NCBI GenBank assembly: GCA_019096155.1
Contig: JAHCVI010000001.1
Span: forward strand, 1,984,001 to 2,048,000
Reading direction: 5' to 3'
Source of the DNA: Staphylotrichum longicolle
Taxonomy: Eukaryota; Ascomycota; Sordariomycetes; Sordariales; Chaetomiaceae
Length of the DNA stretch: 64,000 nucleotides
Shown piece after piece: positions 54,798 through 64,000 of the stretch (positions are counted from its first letter, which is position 1; every line of letters begins with the position of its first letter). The position numbers were made by a program, and so were the translations under genes. The notes beneath the pieces are model-generated. The model had not been told where the DNA came from. It did no database searches and worked only from the letters and a program-made list of their open reading frames with translations.

Positions 54798-56205
54798 TTA
54801 TTAGCGGGGAAATGGTGGGATGGTGGGTGGAAGGGAGTGAGGAGGAGGGTATAGTGCGGGTGAACCGGGACGTGGACTGGGAAACGGGGCGTTTGGGGGA
54901 TGACGGGGTGGGGGATTTGGCGTAGGGGTGGACTAGGCACTGCTTGTTTGATACCCGTCATGGAGCAGAAAATATCCATAGAAGCATAGAAGCATCGTAG
55001 ACTTGGAAGCGGAAAAATGACGACCAACTGAACATGTAGATCCCGAATGTTGAAATGGTTGGTGATGTCGGTAGGATGGCTGTCTCAGGGGTCCTCGCCT
55101 TTGGGGTTAGGGTTTGGAGGATCGCCATCAACTCAAGGGCCCGTCCCTCCATCTTGACCTTCCCGCTCACCCTCCAGATTTAGCGTCGCCATTCACTTCA
55201 TCTTCCTGTGTCGACCGCCATGCAATTCGCATCCGGAAAGGCACTCTCCGTTCCAGGAAAAGGCCCCTCTATTTACGATCTCACGCCGAGGGACACACCT
55301 CGATATTGCCCGTGCATGCAAACACGGAAACAACGGCCTGATGAGGGGCCAACGCACTCAAAACTAGAAACCCTCAAATAGCAACCCGCCGTCAATCCCC
55401 CGGCAATCCCACCCCCCAAAGGTCGGATTCAGGCCCGCATCTGCAGATCTGTGCCGAACCCCGAAGCGCCTCAGAGGCGCGCCGATATTGCACCAACCAC
55501 CCCTTCCGACCCCCGTCATTGGTCCGCCGTCGGGACACACCTCTGCCTAAGCGCCCGGGCGGGGCAGTTCGCGTGGCCGCGACAGGCGGCCGGGTTAACG
55601 GGCAGAGGATCGGAATCTCGCCATCTCACTGGCTAGGTTGGGGCTCCTGGATGCGCTTCCAGAATGGCACACTCCAATCTGCGCTGTTTGCCGCCGCGCT
55701 GCTGCTTGTGGGTGACGGACGCCCAATCTGCGGGCCTATTTCTGGTTCTGGCACTGGCTCGGCACTGGGGCGGTAGGGATGGGGGGACGATGACGGAGGG
55801 TAGCAGTAGCGCGATGAGGTGCAGCGATGCTTCTTTTGACTTGATGATGGAGGGGGGATTAACCGCCCGCTCGTTCTTGGGACCATCCCTTAATTGTCTG
55901 CATGCAGTAGTCGAGCTGTTTGACACTGAACGGTGAGAATGGGAGAGTGGTCGAGGTATTAGTATCGTGAGACTGCCCCCTCGGGTGCCTGCGTCCTGCT
56001 TCACCCAGTGGCTCTGTCATTTCCATTCCGGTTTCTTCTATTGTTCTTCTATTCGGGTTCTGTTGGTGTTCTTCTAACGGGTTCCTGTTGCACCGCTTCT
56101 CTCGTCCTCATCTCGCCATACTCGATACCCTTCTCCTACCTCTCCAATCTTCTCCTGAGCAGCGCTCCTTCGGTCAAGACACCAAGAAAAAAAAACGATA
56201 TAAAA
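54798..56205. other. Intergenic between the LCAT-like gene and the 4-TM gene
   Basis: 1.4 kb. No convincing gene; the last 200 bp are C/T-rich, as in fungal promoters and 5' UTRs. Confidence 0.5.
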
Positions 56206-56938
56206 ATGGAGAAGCGCAGTCGTTCCCAGGGCTCGGCGTCGTCCTTCGAGGCCGACTCCCAGGACCTCCACCTCCAGTCCAAGATGCGCACGATCCGCGT
56301 CGTCGACAGCGCCCGGGTGGGCACCACGGCGCTGGCGCTCCTGATGGGTCTGACCGTCCTCGGCATCTCGGCCAACACGCTCCGTGTCTATCAGGAGACG
56401 CATGTCTCGTCTGACTTCCTTTTGCCCCTTTGGCCGGACGAGTTCAACGTCCGGCCGACCGTGTCGCTCGTCATCGGCAGCACCATCGTCCTTGTCTCCA
56501 ACATCATCGCGCTGTGCTTCAGCCAAGTGGGTGCCGTAAGTCACGAAGCCTCCCATTCTTGTCCAGCTCACCAGCAAGGCTAACAATTTACCCCTCTTCC
56601 AGCTCCGCTCCCGAGCAACAGCCCACACCTCGGTGACCTTCGCCGCGCCCCTGCTCGGCCTCACGGGCGCCCTCATCGGCGTCGTCTTTTACTACGTCGT
56701 CAACGGCTCCGAGGTCGCCGACACCTTCCTCTCGTGGACGTGCCGCTGGAAGGACGTCCCCATGTCCCAGGCGCCGCACTGGGGCACCCTCTGCCAGCAG
56801 AGCCACGCCGGGTTGTACCTGGCCATCCTGCTGATCCCGGTCGAGGTGGTCGCGTTGGGGCTGGCGGCGTTTCAGATGAAGACGGAGAAGTACACGGATC
56901 GGTATCTCGGGGCGCGGAAGACGCCTGTGCTGAATTAG
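56206..56938 (+). CDS. Four-TM integral membrane protein of unknown function
   Basis: I do not recognise a named family. Exons 56206-56535 and 56603-56938 give 221 aa; intron 56536-56602 is GTAAGT...CAG. The ATG follows a purine-rich leader (ATAAAA) and starts MEKRSRSQGSASSF, a cytosolic basic/Ser-rich tail. Hydrophobic helices are GTTALALLMGLTVLGISANT, VSLVIGSTIVLVSNIIALCF, FAAPLLGLTGALIGVVFYYV and YLAILLIPVEVVALGLAAF. Two Cys in the loop after TM3 (TCRWKD and TLCQQS) could form a disulfide on the lumenal or outer side. The topology resembles MARVEL or SUR7-like fungal proteins, but no diagnostic motif is seen. Confidence 0.8.
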
Positions 56939-58612
56939 ATTCTGGTCCATGAAAGAAGGACCGCGTAATGGGAGTTGGTGCTTGGACTCGGCAATGCCCG
57001 GTGTGGCAGGGAACGGAAATGGGTGGTGGTCTAGGTCAACGACATGCTCTGTGGTATCGCCATCATGGCAACTGGGACAAGGGCGGTCGGCTTGGTATGT
57101 ACTTGTAATTCTTCATGGCATCAGATGGCAGCAATTGCAGATTTTTTGATGATTTTTCACGTAACGGAAGCCACCATATCTTAACCTGCAACAGAGTGTC
57201 TGACACATTGCTACACCCTAGGCCTTGGGCGTTGCAAAACACCTTCGATGGCAAGGTTCCGAGCACCAGGCGATACAGGGAGATCTCTCAACAACTTTGT
57301 GGTCTTGGACACAGACGATGCGGCAGAGAGTGTCGCTTGCGCGAAAGCTCTGGTGCAAAGTGCATGACCTCCTCACCTTCTCGGTGCTCTGCGCTCCGTA
57401 CTTAGTAAAGTCCTATCAGGTGCCATCCCGGTTTGGCAAACACAGCATCCCGCAAACCAGCCAGTGTGGTTACCACTCCAAGAACTCCTGGTTTCCTCCG
57501 ACCTGCTTTGCAGCTGCAGATATCCTGCGGCGACCGCCTTCTTATCTCCCTTCTGTTGATAGACCGGCTCCTCCTGGACGGAAAAAGGCGTCCACCAAAA
57601 TCAGTTAAACAACTGATCCTAACATCTCCGTTTCTTACCAAGGATACCTTAGGTGAGGAAGCCCGGATACTTGATGAAATAAAGTGAAATGGAATCCGAG
57701 ACTATTGGATCTTTTTCTTATCTTTCTTCATCCTCTTTTCCTTCATCCTCTTTTCCTTCTTTCTCTTTTCGTTCTTTCTCTTTTCGTTCTTTCTCTGTTT
57801 CTTCTTTCTCTTTTTCGTCTTCCCCTTTTTCTATTTTTCTAATCATTTTTCTACTTTTGCTCTATATCTTCATTTCACATTGCTCATGACCTTGTCTATC
57901 AAGACCTAGAGGTAGAGTGAGGCCTTAAGTTCCGTTTAGGGGTACGGACTCTTTTGGCCAAAGAGTGACGGGCAACGGTATCCGGTAAGGGACGGCAGAG
58001 CTTATCTATCCGTCAAAAGCAAACACCCGCAGCACCCGTGCCCTGGCAACTCGCAGGACGGTAACCATTGAAGGGTAACTAGAGAGAAGCCGGTGGACGA
58101 TGAGGTATGCAGTGGCATTTTCCCAGTGAGCTTCGAGAAGTAGTTGGTGCCTCGCGGCCGTGAGCTGCTCCCTCGAGGTTGCTTCGAGTCGACTTGTGAC
58201 AGCTCTCATGTAGAACAGTGACGAGGTGCCAAACTGAACGGTCTGCTGTGGTCCGACATCTGTGCCTTGCGGCCATGACAGCTCGTCTGGGTCTGTTTGA
58301 CAGATTTTCGACGATGCAGCGCAGGATGTAAAACGACGGCTGCCGATAGCCGCGTGAAACATGCAACCGTTTGTGGCGGGGGGTCTTCTCGACGTCGGGC
58401 TTCGTTCCGTGTGCAGGCAAGTAGTTCTCTCAACACTCTCCTGTTGAAACTGCCCATTCTCTGGTCTGGTTTCTCCCGACCATTTCTGTCCCTTCAGTTG
58501 TCTCAGAGTTTGCTTCGACAGCTACAACTGCTGGCACTGCAGACCTCGACCCGCTTGCACATCCCTTAGCCAAGGAGGGTTTGAATAAGACCGCTCTGTC
58601 AGTCTGGTCAGA
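56939..58612. other. Intergenic with pyrimidine-rich repeat
   Basis: 1.7 kb with no supported gene. See the separate C/T-rich repeat entry. Confidence 0.5.
57709..57880 (+). repeat. C/T-rich degenerate tandem repeat
   Basis: Degenerate units of about 12 nt (tcctcttttcct, tctcttttcgtt and variants) are repeated over about 170 bp. An open frame through it encodes Ser/Phe-rich low complexity, which is a by-product of the repeat. Confidence 0.75.
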
Positions 58613-59744
58613 ATGAGTCGGGCACCGACTCCAGAAGCGGGTTTAACAAGCCTGGGCTCGGGCCCTCGACGCTCTTTTCCGGAGCGCAGAGAGTCAATGG
58701 CAGGACGCCAGCCGGTCTCACCCCTTATCGAGGGAACCCACCTCATGTGCCACATCGACCAGCCACTGACAGACGATATCGTCTGTAAAACAAGCAAGAT
58801 GGAGCCGAGGGCAGGCCTGACGAGACAAAAGAGCAAGAAGAAACTTTTTCCAAGATGCCTTCTCAGCCAACCCGGCAAGCCTGGCCAGGGAGAGGGTTCA
58901 TGGAGATGCGATCGTCATGGCTGAGATCAAGACTAACGTTATCGTGCGTAGACATCACCATGCTCCCTGATTTTTGACCGCTGACGGACACTATCGCGTA
59001 GATCAGTGACGAGTTCACCTTCATCACCCAGCTTTCCTACCACCTCTCGATCAGCGTCCAGTCTCGTCCATCGTCGTGACGCTGCACCACGGCGCTTGCA
59101 TGTTCTTTGGGGGTTCATTCGAACCAGCCTATGTCATGTCCGTGTTTGCGCTCCCGTCGCAGTTGCTGCCGACAACCAACAAGAGGAATGCAGCGCTGAT
59201 ACAAAAGCACATGGACGAAGCACTGGGCGTCAGATCTGCGCGGGGGTTTCTGCGGTTTGTGCCAATCCAGGAGGAGCATCTCGCGTGCAATGGAAAGACA
59301 GTTGCGGCGGAGACTGATGAGCTGGAAAGGGGATGCTATCGGGATGATTTCGACGGAGGGAGGATGCCGTCGGCGCCAGAGGACGGGACCGGAGCGGCTT
59401 CAAGGGGGACGAGGGTCAAGAGAATGCTGAGCGTGAAGGTACGATTGGTGAACTCTTCCCTTTCACCCGAGACTGACTGCGTCTCTTAGTCTCTCGCCGC
59501 CTTGCACCTGCCCTCGGCCGCCGACATTCCCACACCCGAGCTGACCCCGCCTAGCAGCGCCGACGAAGCTTGGCCGTCACCGGTGTCACATATCAATGCT
59601 CAACACAAGACGGAACCGATTCCGCACAGTTCTACTCAGCGAGAAGCCGCGCAAAGGAAGAAGAGTTTCGTAGCGGCGATTCTGGGCCGGTCGCGTCGCA
59701 AGTCCACTGAGCGCTCATCCTTGGCAGCAATTGCAGATGTCTGA
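58613..59744 (+). pseudogene. MIF/tautomerase-superfamily homologue with two frame breaks
   Basis: Fungal relatives of macrophage migration inhibitory factor carry a tautomerase core between long N- and C-terminal extensions. Exon blocks are 58613-58943, 59002-59438 and 59490-59744; introns 58944-59001 and 59439-59489 are canonical. Core pieces are MAEIKTNVI, ISDEFTFITQLSYHLS, VVTLHHGACMFFGGSFEPAY and NKRNAALIQKHMDEALGV. The C-terminal tail is basic (AQRKKSFVAAILGRSRRKS). The protein is continuous only with a frame change near 58,842-58,850, consistent with an extra A in the AAGAAGAAAC stretch, and another near 59,062-59,072. The second leaves an early TGA; it would be explained by loss of one copy of a 7-bp direct repeat (catcgtc). 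Introns do not explain either break. It may be a young pseudogene or contain sequence errors. The start Met is tentative. Confidence 0.72.
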
Positions 59745-61686
59745 TTCATGTTGGCGATGGGTAAGATACCTTAGCTAGGTGCCTTAGCGACCTCAATGAT
59801 TGACAGGTCGACTGAACAATTGTTTGCTCTACGGAATGTGATGGGGGAAGGTGGGAGTCTTCCAGGTTGATGTTGAAGGCAGGAGCAGGGGTTGCCCAGA
59901 TGATGCCAAGACTTGGACTCCAGGCTGCATGGTTATGTAATCAGCGCCGAGCCAGCACCCCGCTTCGGTGAGGCTCACCTGAACCCTCGCCCAACGGTCG
60001 TCCGAACTTTGCCTTGAGGCAACGCACGCTATCAATCCTGCATGAGGCATGCGTTTTTGCAGATCTGAGAAGTGCTTTCGATCGATGCCGATTACGTTAG
60101 GCCCGAGGACAGTTCTTGCCGTCCTTGATTGACAACCGCACCTCAAAAACCCGTCTCGAACGAGTGCCGACTATGACCGCTGGCTCAAGGTGCACGGGGA
60201 GCTCATTCATTTGCGGGGGAGACTCGGTACCACTCGCATCCTCTTAACGCCTGCTTTATCGCGAATCTGCCCATCTGCCCATCTGCCACCTCCTCACTCG
60301 CCGTCGAAACTGGATATCTGTACTCCGATTACAGTACCTTGGTTTATCTTTTTCCCCTCGACGAGCTTATCAGAGGTCTTTCCCCGCCCACGATCTGCAA
60401 CTCCGTGAGTCGTCTCGCTGCCTTGGAATTCCGCTCATTTCACTCATTTTCACTGGAGGGCTCGAAAGCCAGGTTTCAGCTCCCATTCGCCGGCTCTTCC
60501 AGCGCCTCGTCAACTGACATCGAGCCCCTGTCCCGGCCACTTGGGACCTGGTCCTGGGACTGGGCCAACGGGTGTTTGACGCCAGTCTCTCCTCGTCTCG
60601 TCTGAGAATTCGCTTCCGGCCGTTAAACGTGCTGGTTCCGGTGGCCTGAGAGCTCGCGGAGAGTCGGAGACCGCCCCTCGCTGGCGTTGCACAAGATGGA
60701 GGTAAGCATTCGCGAACTGGCGTTTTCTTTTTTTGCTTCATTTGCTTTTCTGCTCCAGCGACCATGACGGACCATCTCAATCCCTGCAAGCGCAATATCA
60801 CAGCGCCGGTGCCAAAACACATGACCCGGCCGAGGCCTGGAAGCCCCCGTTCTTGCGGAGGAAGTCCCAGCTTCCGGCTCTTCTCCCCCAGGCTCATCGC
60901 TCACTGGTCGACCGTCCGCCGACCACACGGACGCTCCAGGCTGGGTATCATCAGGTCGGGCAAGTGTCACGCCAGTCACCTAGGCAGCGACAATTGTGGT
61001 GTGGGCCTCGGATCGCGGCTCGCAGAGCAGCGCACGAGACGAGGGTAGAGCACCCGAAACTTCTGCGGGCGCAGTTGACTCACGGCGGCCTTTGGTAGCC
61101 CGTGCTGGGCCGCTGGCGTTTCCTTGTTGCAATTCGCCGTACCACGATAAGACGGGCCCGCTGTGTCGGTTCCTGGTTCTCATATATAGCCATTCCCCCT
61201 TGCCGCAAGCCTGTTTCCGCCAACTCCCACTTCCGACTCGTATCTCCGTTCCAGCCGGAGAGGACAATACGAGAAGGAACAGTGAAGGAGAGACATCAGA
61301 ATGACCATCACTACTGATGCTGTCGAGCTCCTTCGACGGCTGTGACCGCTTTCATGTCTTGGATTGGTTGTGGTGAGATCCTCAACCATCCTCGCACAAG
61401 CAAGCGCCTGCGCCAAACCGCGAGATTCCTCACCGTGTTTTTGTCTTAAACTCTGCGCGACTAGCCTTCCGTGTCGGCCGGTTCGACATCCGACGACCAA
61501 TGCGCGCGAACCTTCGTCGACTTGACAAACGAAGGCCCTCGACGCCCAGAGGGCTCATGCTTCCGGGCTACAAAAGCGGTCAAGGACAGAGGCTGAGCCC
61601 TCCCCAGCACCCTCCAGCGTTTGACGCTGCTCTTGCGTGGACCGGCCAACGGGTGTTTGCCGCAGTCTTGGGGCCTCGTTTTCATC
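59745..61686. other. Intergenic upstream of GTR2
   Basis: 1.9 kb. No gene is supported on either strand. A 16-mer (ggccaacgggtgtttg) occurs at about 60,563 and again at about 61,645. Confidence 0.5.
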
Positions 61687-63051
61687 ATGTCTTCTGCTTC
61701 TGCCGAGGATGACGGCGATGTCCCTGCTGACACGAGCAGCGGGCCGTCCCGTCCTCGCCCCGTTCGATTTATCAGTCCAGCAGCGCTAAACCTTCACCGT
61801 GTCTACGAACAGAATCGTCAACGATTACAAAAGAAAGATGGCGCCAAGGTGCCCGATCCCACAACACCCCAAACGAAGGGGAAGCCGAGGTTATTGTTGA
61901 TGGGCCAAAGAAGGTGAGCGTGGTAGTTTGAAAGTTGTTTAGGGGTTGTTCCATTTTGCCGACCCAGCTAACAGACAATCAGGAGTGGCAAGTCATCCAT
62001 CTCGAGCGTTGTCTTTCACAAGCTGCCACCGAGTGAGACCTTGTTCCTCGAGTCCACGGCGCGGATTCAGAAAGACAGCCTGAAGTATGTTTTGCCAGTG
62101 CCGTCTACGCCATTCTGCTGTGTGCTGACATGCGGTAGCTCCTTCATGGAGTTCCAAGTCTGGGATTTTCCTGGGCAAATTGACATTTTTGATAATCCAA
62201 ACTTCACCTTTGACATGGACGCCATCTTTGGTGAGATCGGCGCCTTGATATGGGTCATCGACGCCCAAGACGACTACCTCGAAGCCGTTGCTCGTCTCAA
62301 CTCGACCATTCTCCACCTCCACCGCAGTTACCCACACATCAACATCGAAGTCTTCATCCACAAGGTCGACGGCCTGAGCGACGACTACCGTCTGGACATC
62401 CAGCGCGACGTAACCATTCGCATCCAGGACGAGCTCTCGGATCAGGGTGTCGAGAACGCGCCCGTCAACTTCCACCTCACCTCCATCTATAACCATAGCA
62501 TCTTCGAAGCCTTCAGCAAGGTCATTCAAAAACTCATCCCCCGCCTTGGCCAACTCGAGGCTATGCTCACCAATCTCTGCCGCACCTGCCGCTTCGAGAA
62601 GGCTTACTTGTTCGACGTCAACACCAAGATCTACATCGCCACCGACAGTACTCCGGAGGACATGGCCAGCTACGAAATCTGCTCCGACTACGTCGACGTC
62701 ATCATAGACTTTACGGAGGTCTACGGCTCCTGGCCGCGGTCCGAGCAGTGGCGCGAGAAGCTGGAGGGTGAGCCCTGGGCGCAGCCGCTCGACGAGCAGG
62801 TTGCCTGCGAGTGGGCCGAGAGCGGCATGGTTCTGGCCGATGCTCGTCGACCGATCATGTTGAGGGAGGTGGATCGGTTCTTGGCGCTTGTGGCTATCAT
62901 GAAGGAGGGTTCTTATGAGAAGATGCCCCAGATCAACATGAACGTTGATGTCGTCGTCAAGGGTTTGACCGAGTTCTTTGAGATCACAAAGCCGAAGGGT
63001 GTGGTCGGTGGGGCGGAGGCGCTGGCGAGTCCTGGGTTGGTTCAAGGGTGA
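61687..63051 (+). CDS. GTR2: GTR2: Rag-family GTPase (RagC/D homologue) of the TORC1 pathway
   Basis: Forms a heterodimer with Gtr1 on the vacuole and signals amino-acid sufficiency to TORC1. Exons 61687-61913, 61983-62084 and 62139-63051 give 413 aa. Introns 61914-61982 and 62085-62138 are canonical; the first splits the P-loop Arg codon. G1 is GQRRSGKSS near residues 72-80, the switch II region is WDFPGQID near 117-124, and G4 is the Rag-type HKVD near 184-187. The C-terminal roadblock-like domain follows (KAYLFDVNTKIYIATDS). The N-terminal 60 residues are an extra Ser/Pro-rich extension. Intact. Confidence 0.95.
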
Positions 63052-64000
63052 TTACTGCGGGTCTTGGTCGCTCACCAAGGTCATGGGACTGTGAGACGAG
63101 GGGGGGAGATTATGGTACTGGGTTGCGTGGGCGAAAAGGGAAAGTGACGAGTCGAACCGTTGCCCGAGACGGCTAGGAAGGAGCCAGATTCCTGGGGATA
63201 TATATATGATACGGACTTGGAACTCTTGTCCATGTGTTTAAACCGCGACGGATCTCGCAAAGCTTGGACGCTGGTGATGTCGCTTGGACCATGGCCTTCC
63301 ATCCGAAGCTCTCTCGCTCACCCAGTGTTGCCGCTCCTTCCCGCGCCCCGCTAGCCTTTTATAAACAACTTCTTTCACTCACCATATCACCCGCTCCCCA
63401 ACAGCCGAGTGGCTGGTTTGGGAGCAGCGGAGGCGCCGGGCGGTCGAGTTTGAACTGGTGATCTGCTGGACGCAGCGGTCGCCCGTTCGACTCCCGCCCG
63501 GCGCTTCGGAGTAAAAACCTCGACGGGGGTTTTTCGTAACCGACCACCTCCCTTCGGCTGGCCGAAGGAGGGCTGGTCGGCGAGCTTTTTCTTCTTTTTC
63601 TGTTGTTTTTTTCTGTTTGTTTTTCCCAGTCGCTCTTGGGCTGCTCATCGGGTTTCGTCACTCCCCTTACATTCATTTCTTTTTCATTCCCGCCTTTCTT
63701 TTTTCTCCTTCTTCAGGACTAGAAGGTTCTTTACGATGTCCTGGTGCTCTAGAAGATAGGGAATCGTCGGACAACATTCCCATTGCGAAGGATTTGAATA
63801 ATTGCCCAAGTGGCAGTTATGCCGGGGCAACTTCCAGGGCTCTCAGGTTGCTTCTCTGTCATCCTAAGCTGCGTTACATCAACAAGCAGCTGCGAGAAGT
63901 TCTTGTGAACTCATCCGCATAGTGACGCACGGAAATGACTTGATCTGAGTCCTCGAATCAACCGCCTCGCTCACGAGCCAACAGCACGTCTCCTAGCCAA
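63052..64000. other. 3' flank of GTR2 to window end
   Basis: No protein gene supported. Contains the hairpin cluster described separately, bounded by T-rich tracts. Confidence 0.5.
63393..63590 (+). other. Cluster of four hairpins with Pol III-like A and B boxes
   Basis: Inverted repeats follow one another. Hairpin 1 is 63393-63425 (GCTCCC.../...GGGAGC). Hairpin 2 has arms 63433-63442 and 63495-63504, a perfect 10-bp pair GCGCCGGGCG/CGCCCGGCGC. Hairpin 3 is 63513-63534 (AAAAACC/GGTTTTT, ending in TTTTT). Hairpin 4 is 63540-63580 (CCGACCA.../...TGGTCGG). An A-box-like CAGCCGAGTGG lies at 63402-63412 and a B-box GTTCGACTC at 63485-63493. A T-rich stretch follows from 63586. It does not fold as a normal tRNA. 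It could be a structured Pol III transcript, a tRNA-derived relic, or hairpin-forming non-coding DNA. Confidence 0.4.

Noticed and set aside
60563..61660. Dispersed repeat (16-mer at about 60,563 and 61,645)
   Set aside because: Similarity stops within a few bases on both sides; too short to call an element.
63433..63504. Canonical tRNA gene
   Set aside because: The acceptor stem pairs perfectly and a B-box is present, but the T stem has two C-C mismatches, the D loop is too long, and no 5-bp anticodon stem with a 7-nt loop can be formed.
1..64000. CRISPR array, prophage or bacterial operon
   Set aside because: Spliced eukaryotic genes throughout; no regularly spaced direct repeats.

Overview
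The window is nuclear DNA of a filamentous ascomycete (Pezizomycotina), most likely a Sordariomycete and possibly Sordariales. Genes carry several short introns (47-120 nt in most cases) with GTRNGY donors and CTAAC-like branch points. Coding third positions are strongly G/C-biased. The gene families are typical: two Zn2Cys6 regulators, a fungal Ecl1 zinc protein, ITC1, a fungal-type tautomerase and SAP18. There is no operon, CRISPR, phage or recognisable transposon. Exon coordinates in this annotation were read by hand from splice signals and frame continuity; there is no transcript evidence.

Layout. 1-1,940 (+) is the 3' part of a Drs2-type P4 flippase. 4,645-5,757 (-) is an Ecl1-family zinc protein. 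5.8-11.5 kb shows no gene. 11,470-14,089 (-) is a kelch-repeat membrane protein. 17,016-18,956 (+) is an MFS exporter broken by three apparent one-base losses. It is followed on the same strand by a Zn2Cys6 factor (19,895-21,848) whose frame is also doubtful. 21,895-about 23,416 (-) is a PDI-like protein without CxxC that appears to use an 8-nt microexon. 24,429-27,987 (-) is ITC1 of the ISW2 chromatin remodeller.

The middle holds secretory and core genes. ALG8 (29,975-31,657, -) and an ERGIC-53/Emp47-like L-type lectin (32,467-33,876, +) are divergent and share an 809-bp promoter. Next come Xaa-Pro aminopeptidase PEPP (34,359-36,441, -) and a large Zn2Cys6 regulator resembling CLR-1/ClrA (37,873-41,205, -). 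Then follow CSN1 (44,172-45,801, +), PRP18 (46,133-47,248, -), SAP18 (47,711-48,516, +), a 75-aa complex I subunit of the NDUFB4/B15 type in four exons (49,204-49,731, -) and a glutathione S-transferase (50,561-51,441, +).

The right part holds an LCAT-like alpha/beta hydrolase (52,287-54,797, +), a four-TM protein of unknown function (56,206-56,938, +), a frameshifted MIF/tautomerase homologue (58,613-59,744, +) and the Rag GTPase GTR2 (61,687-63,051, +). A GC-rich cluster of hairpins with Pol III-like boxes lies at 63,393-63,590.

The most notable pattern is that the accessory genes (MFS, its neighbouring regulator, tautomerase) show frame breaks, while about 22 kb of other coding sequence shows none. 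No novel multi-gene system was identified with confidence. The best candidates for something new are the hairpin cluster, the microexons and the decaying accessory genes.
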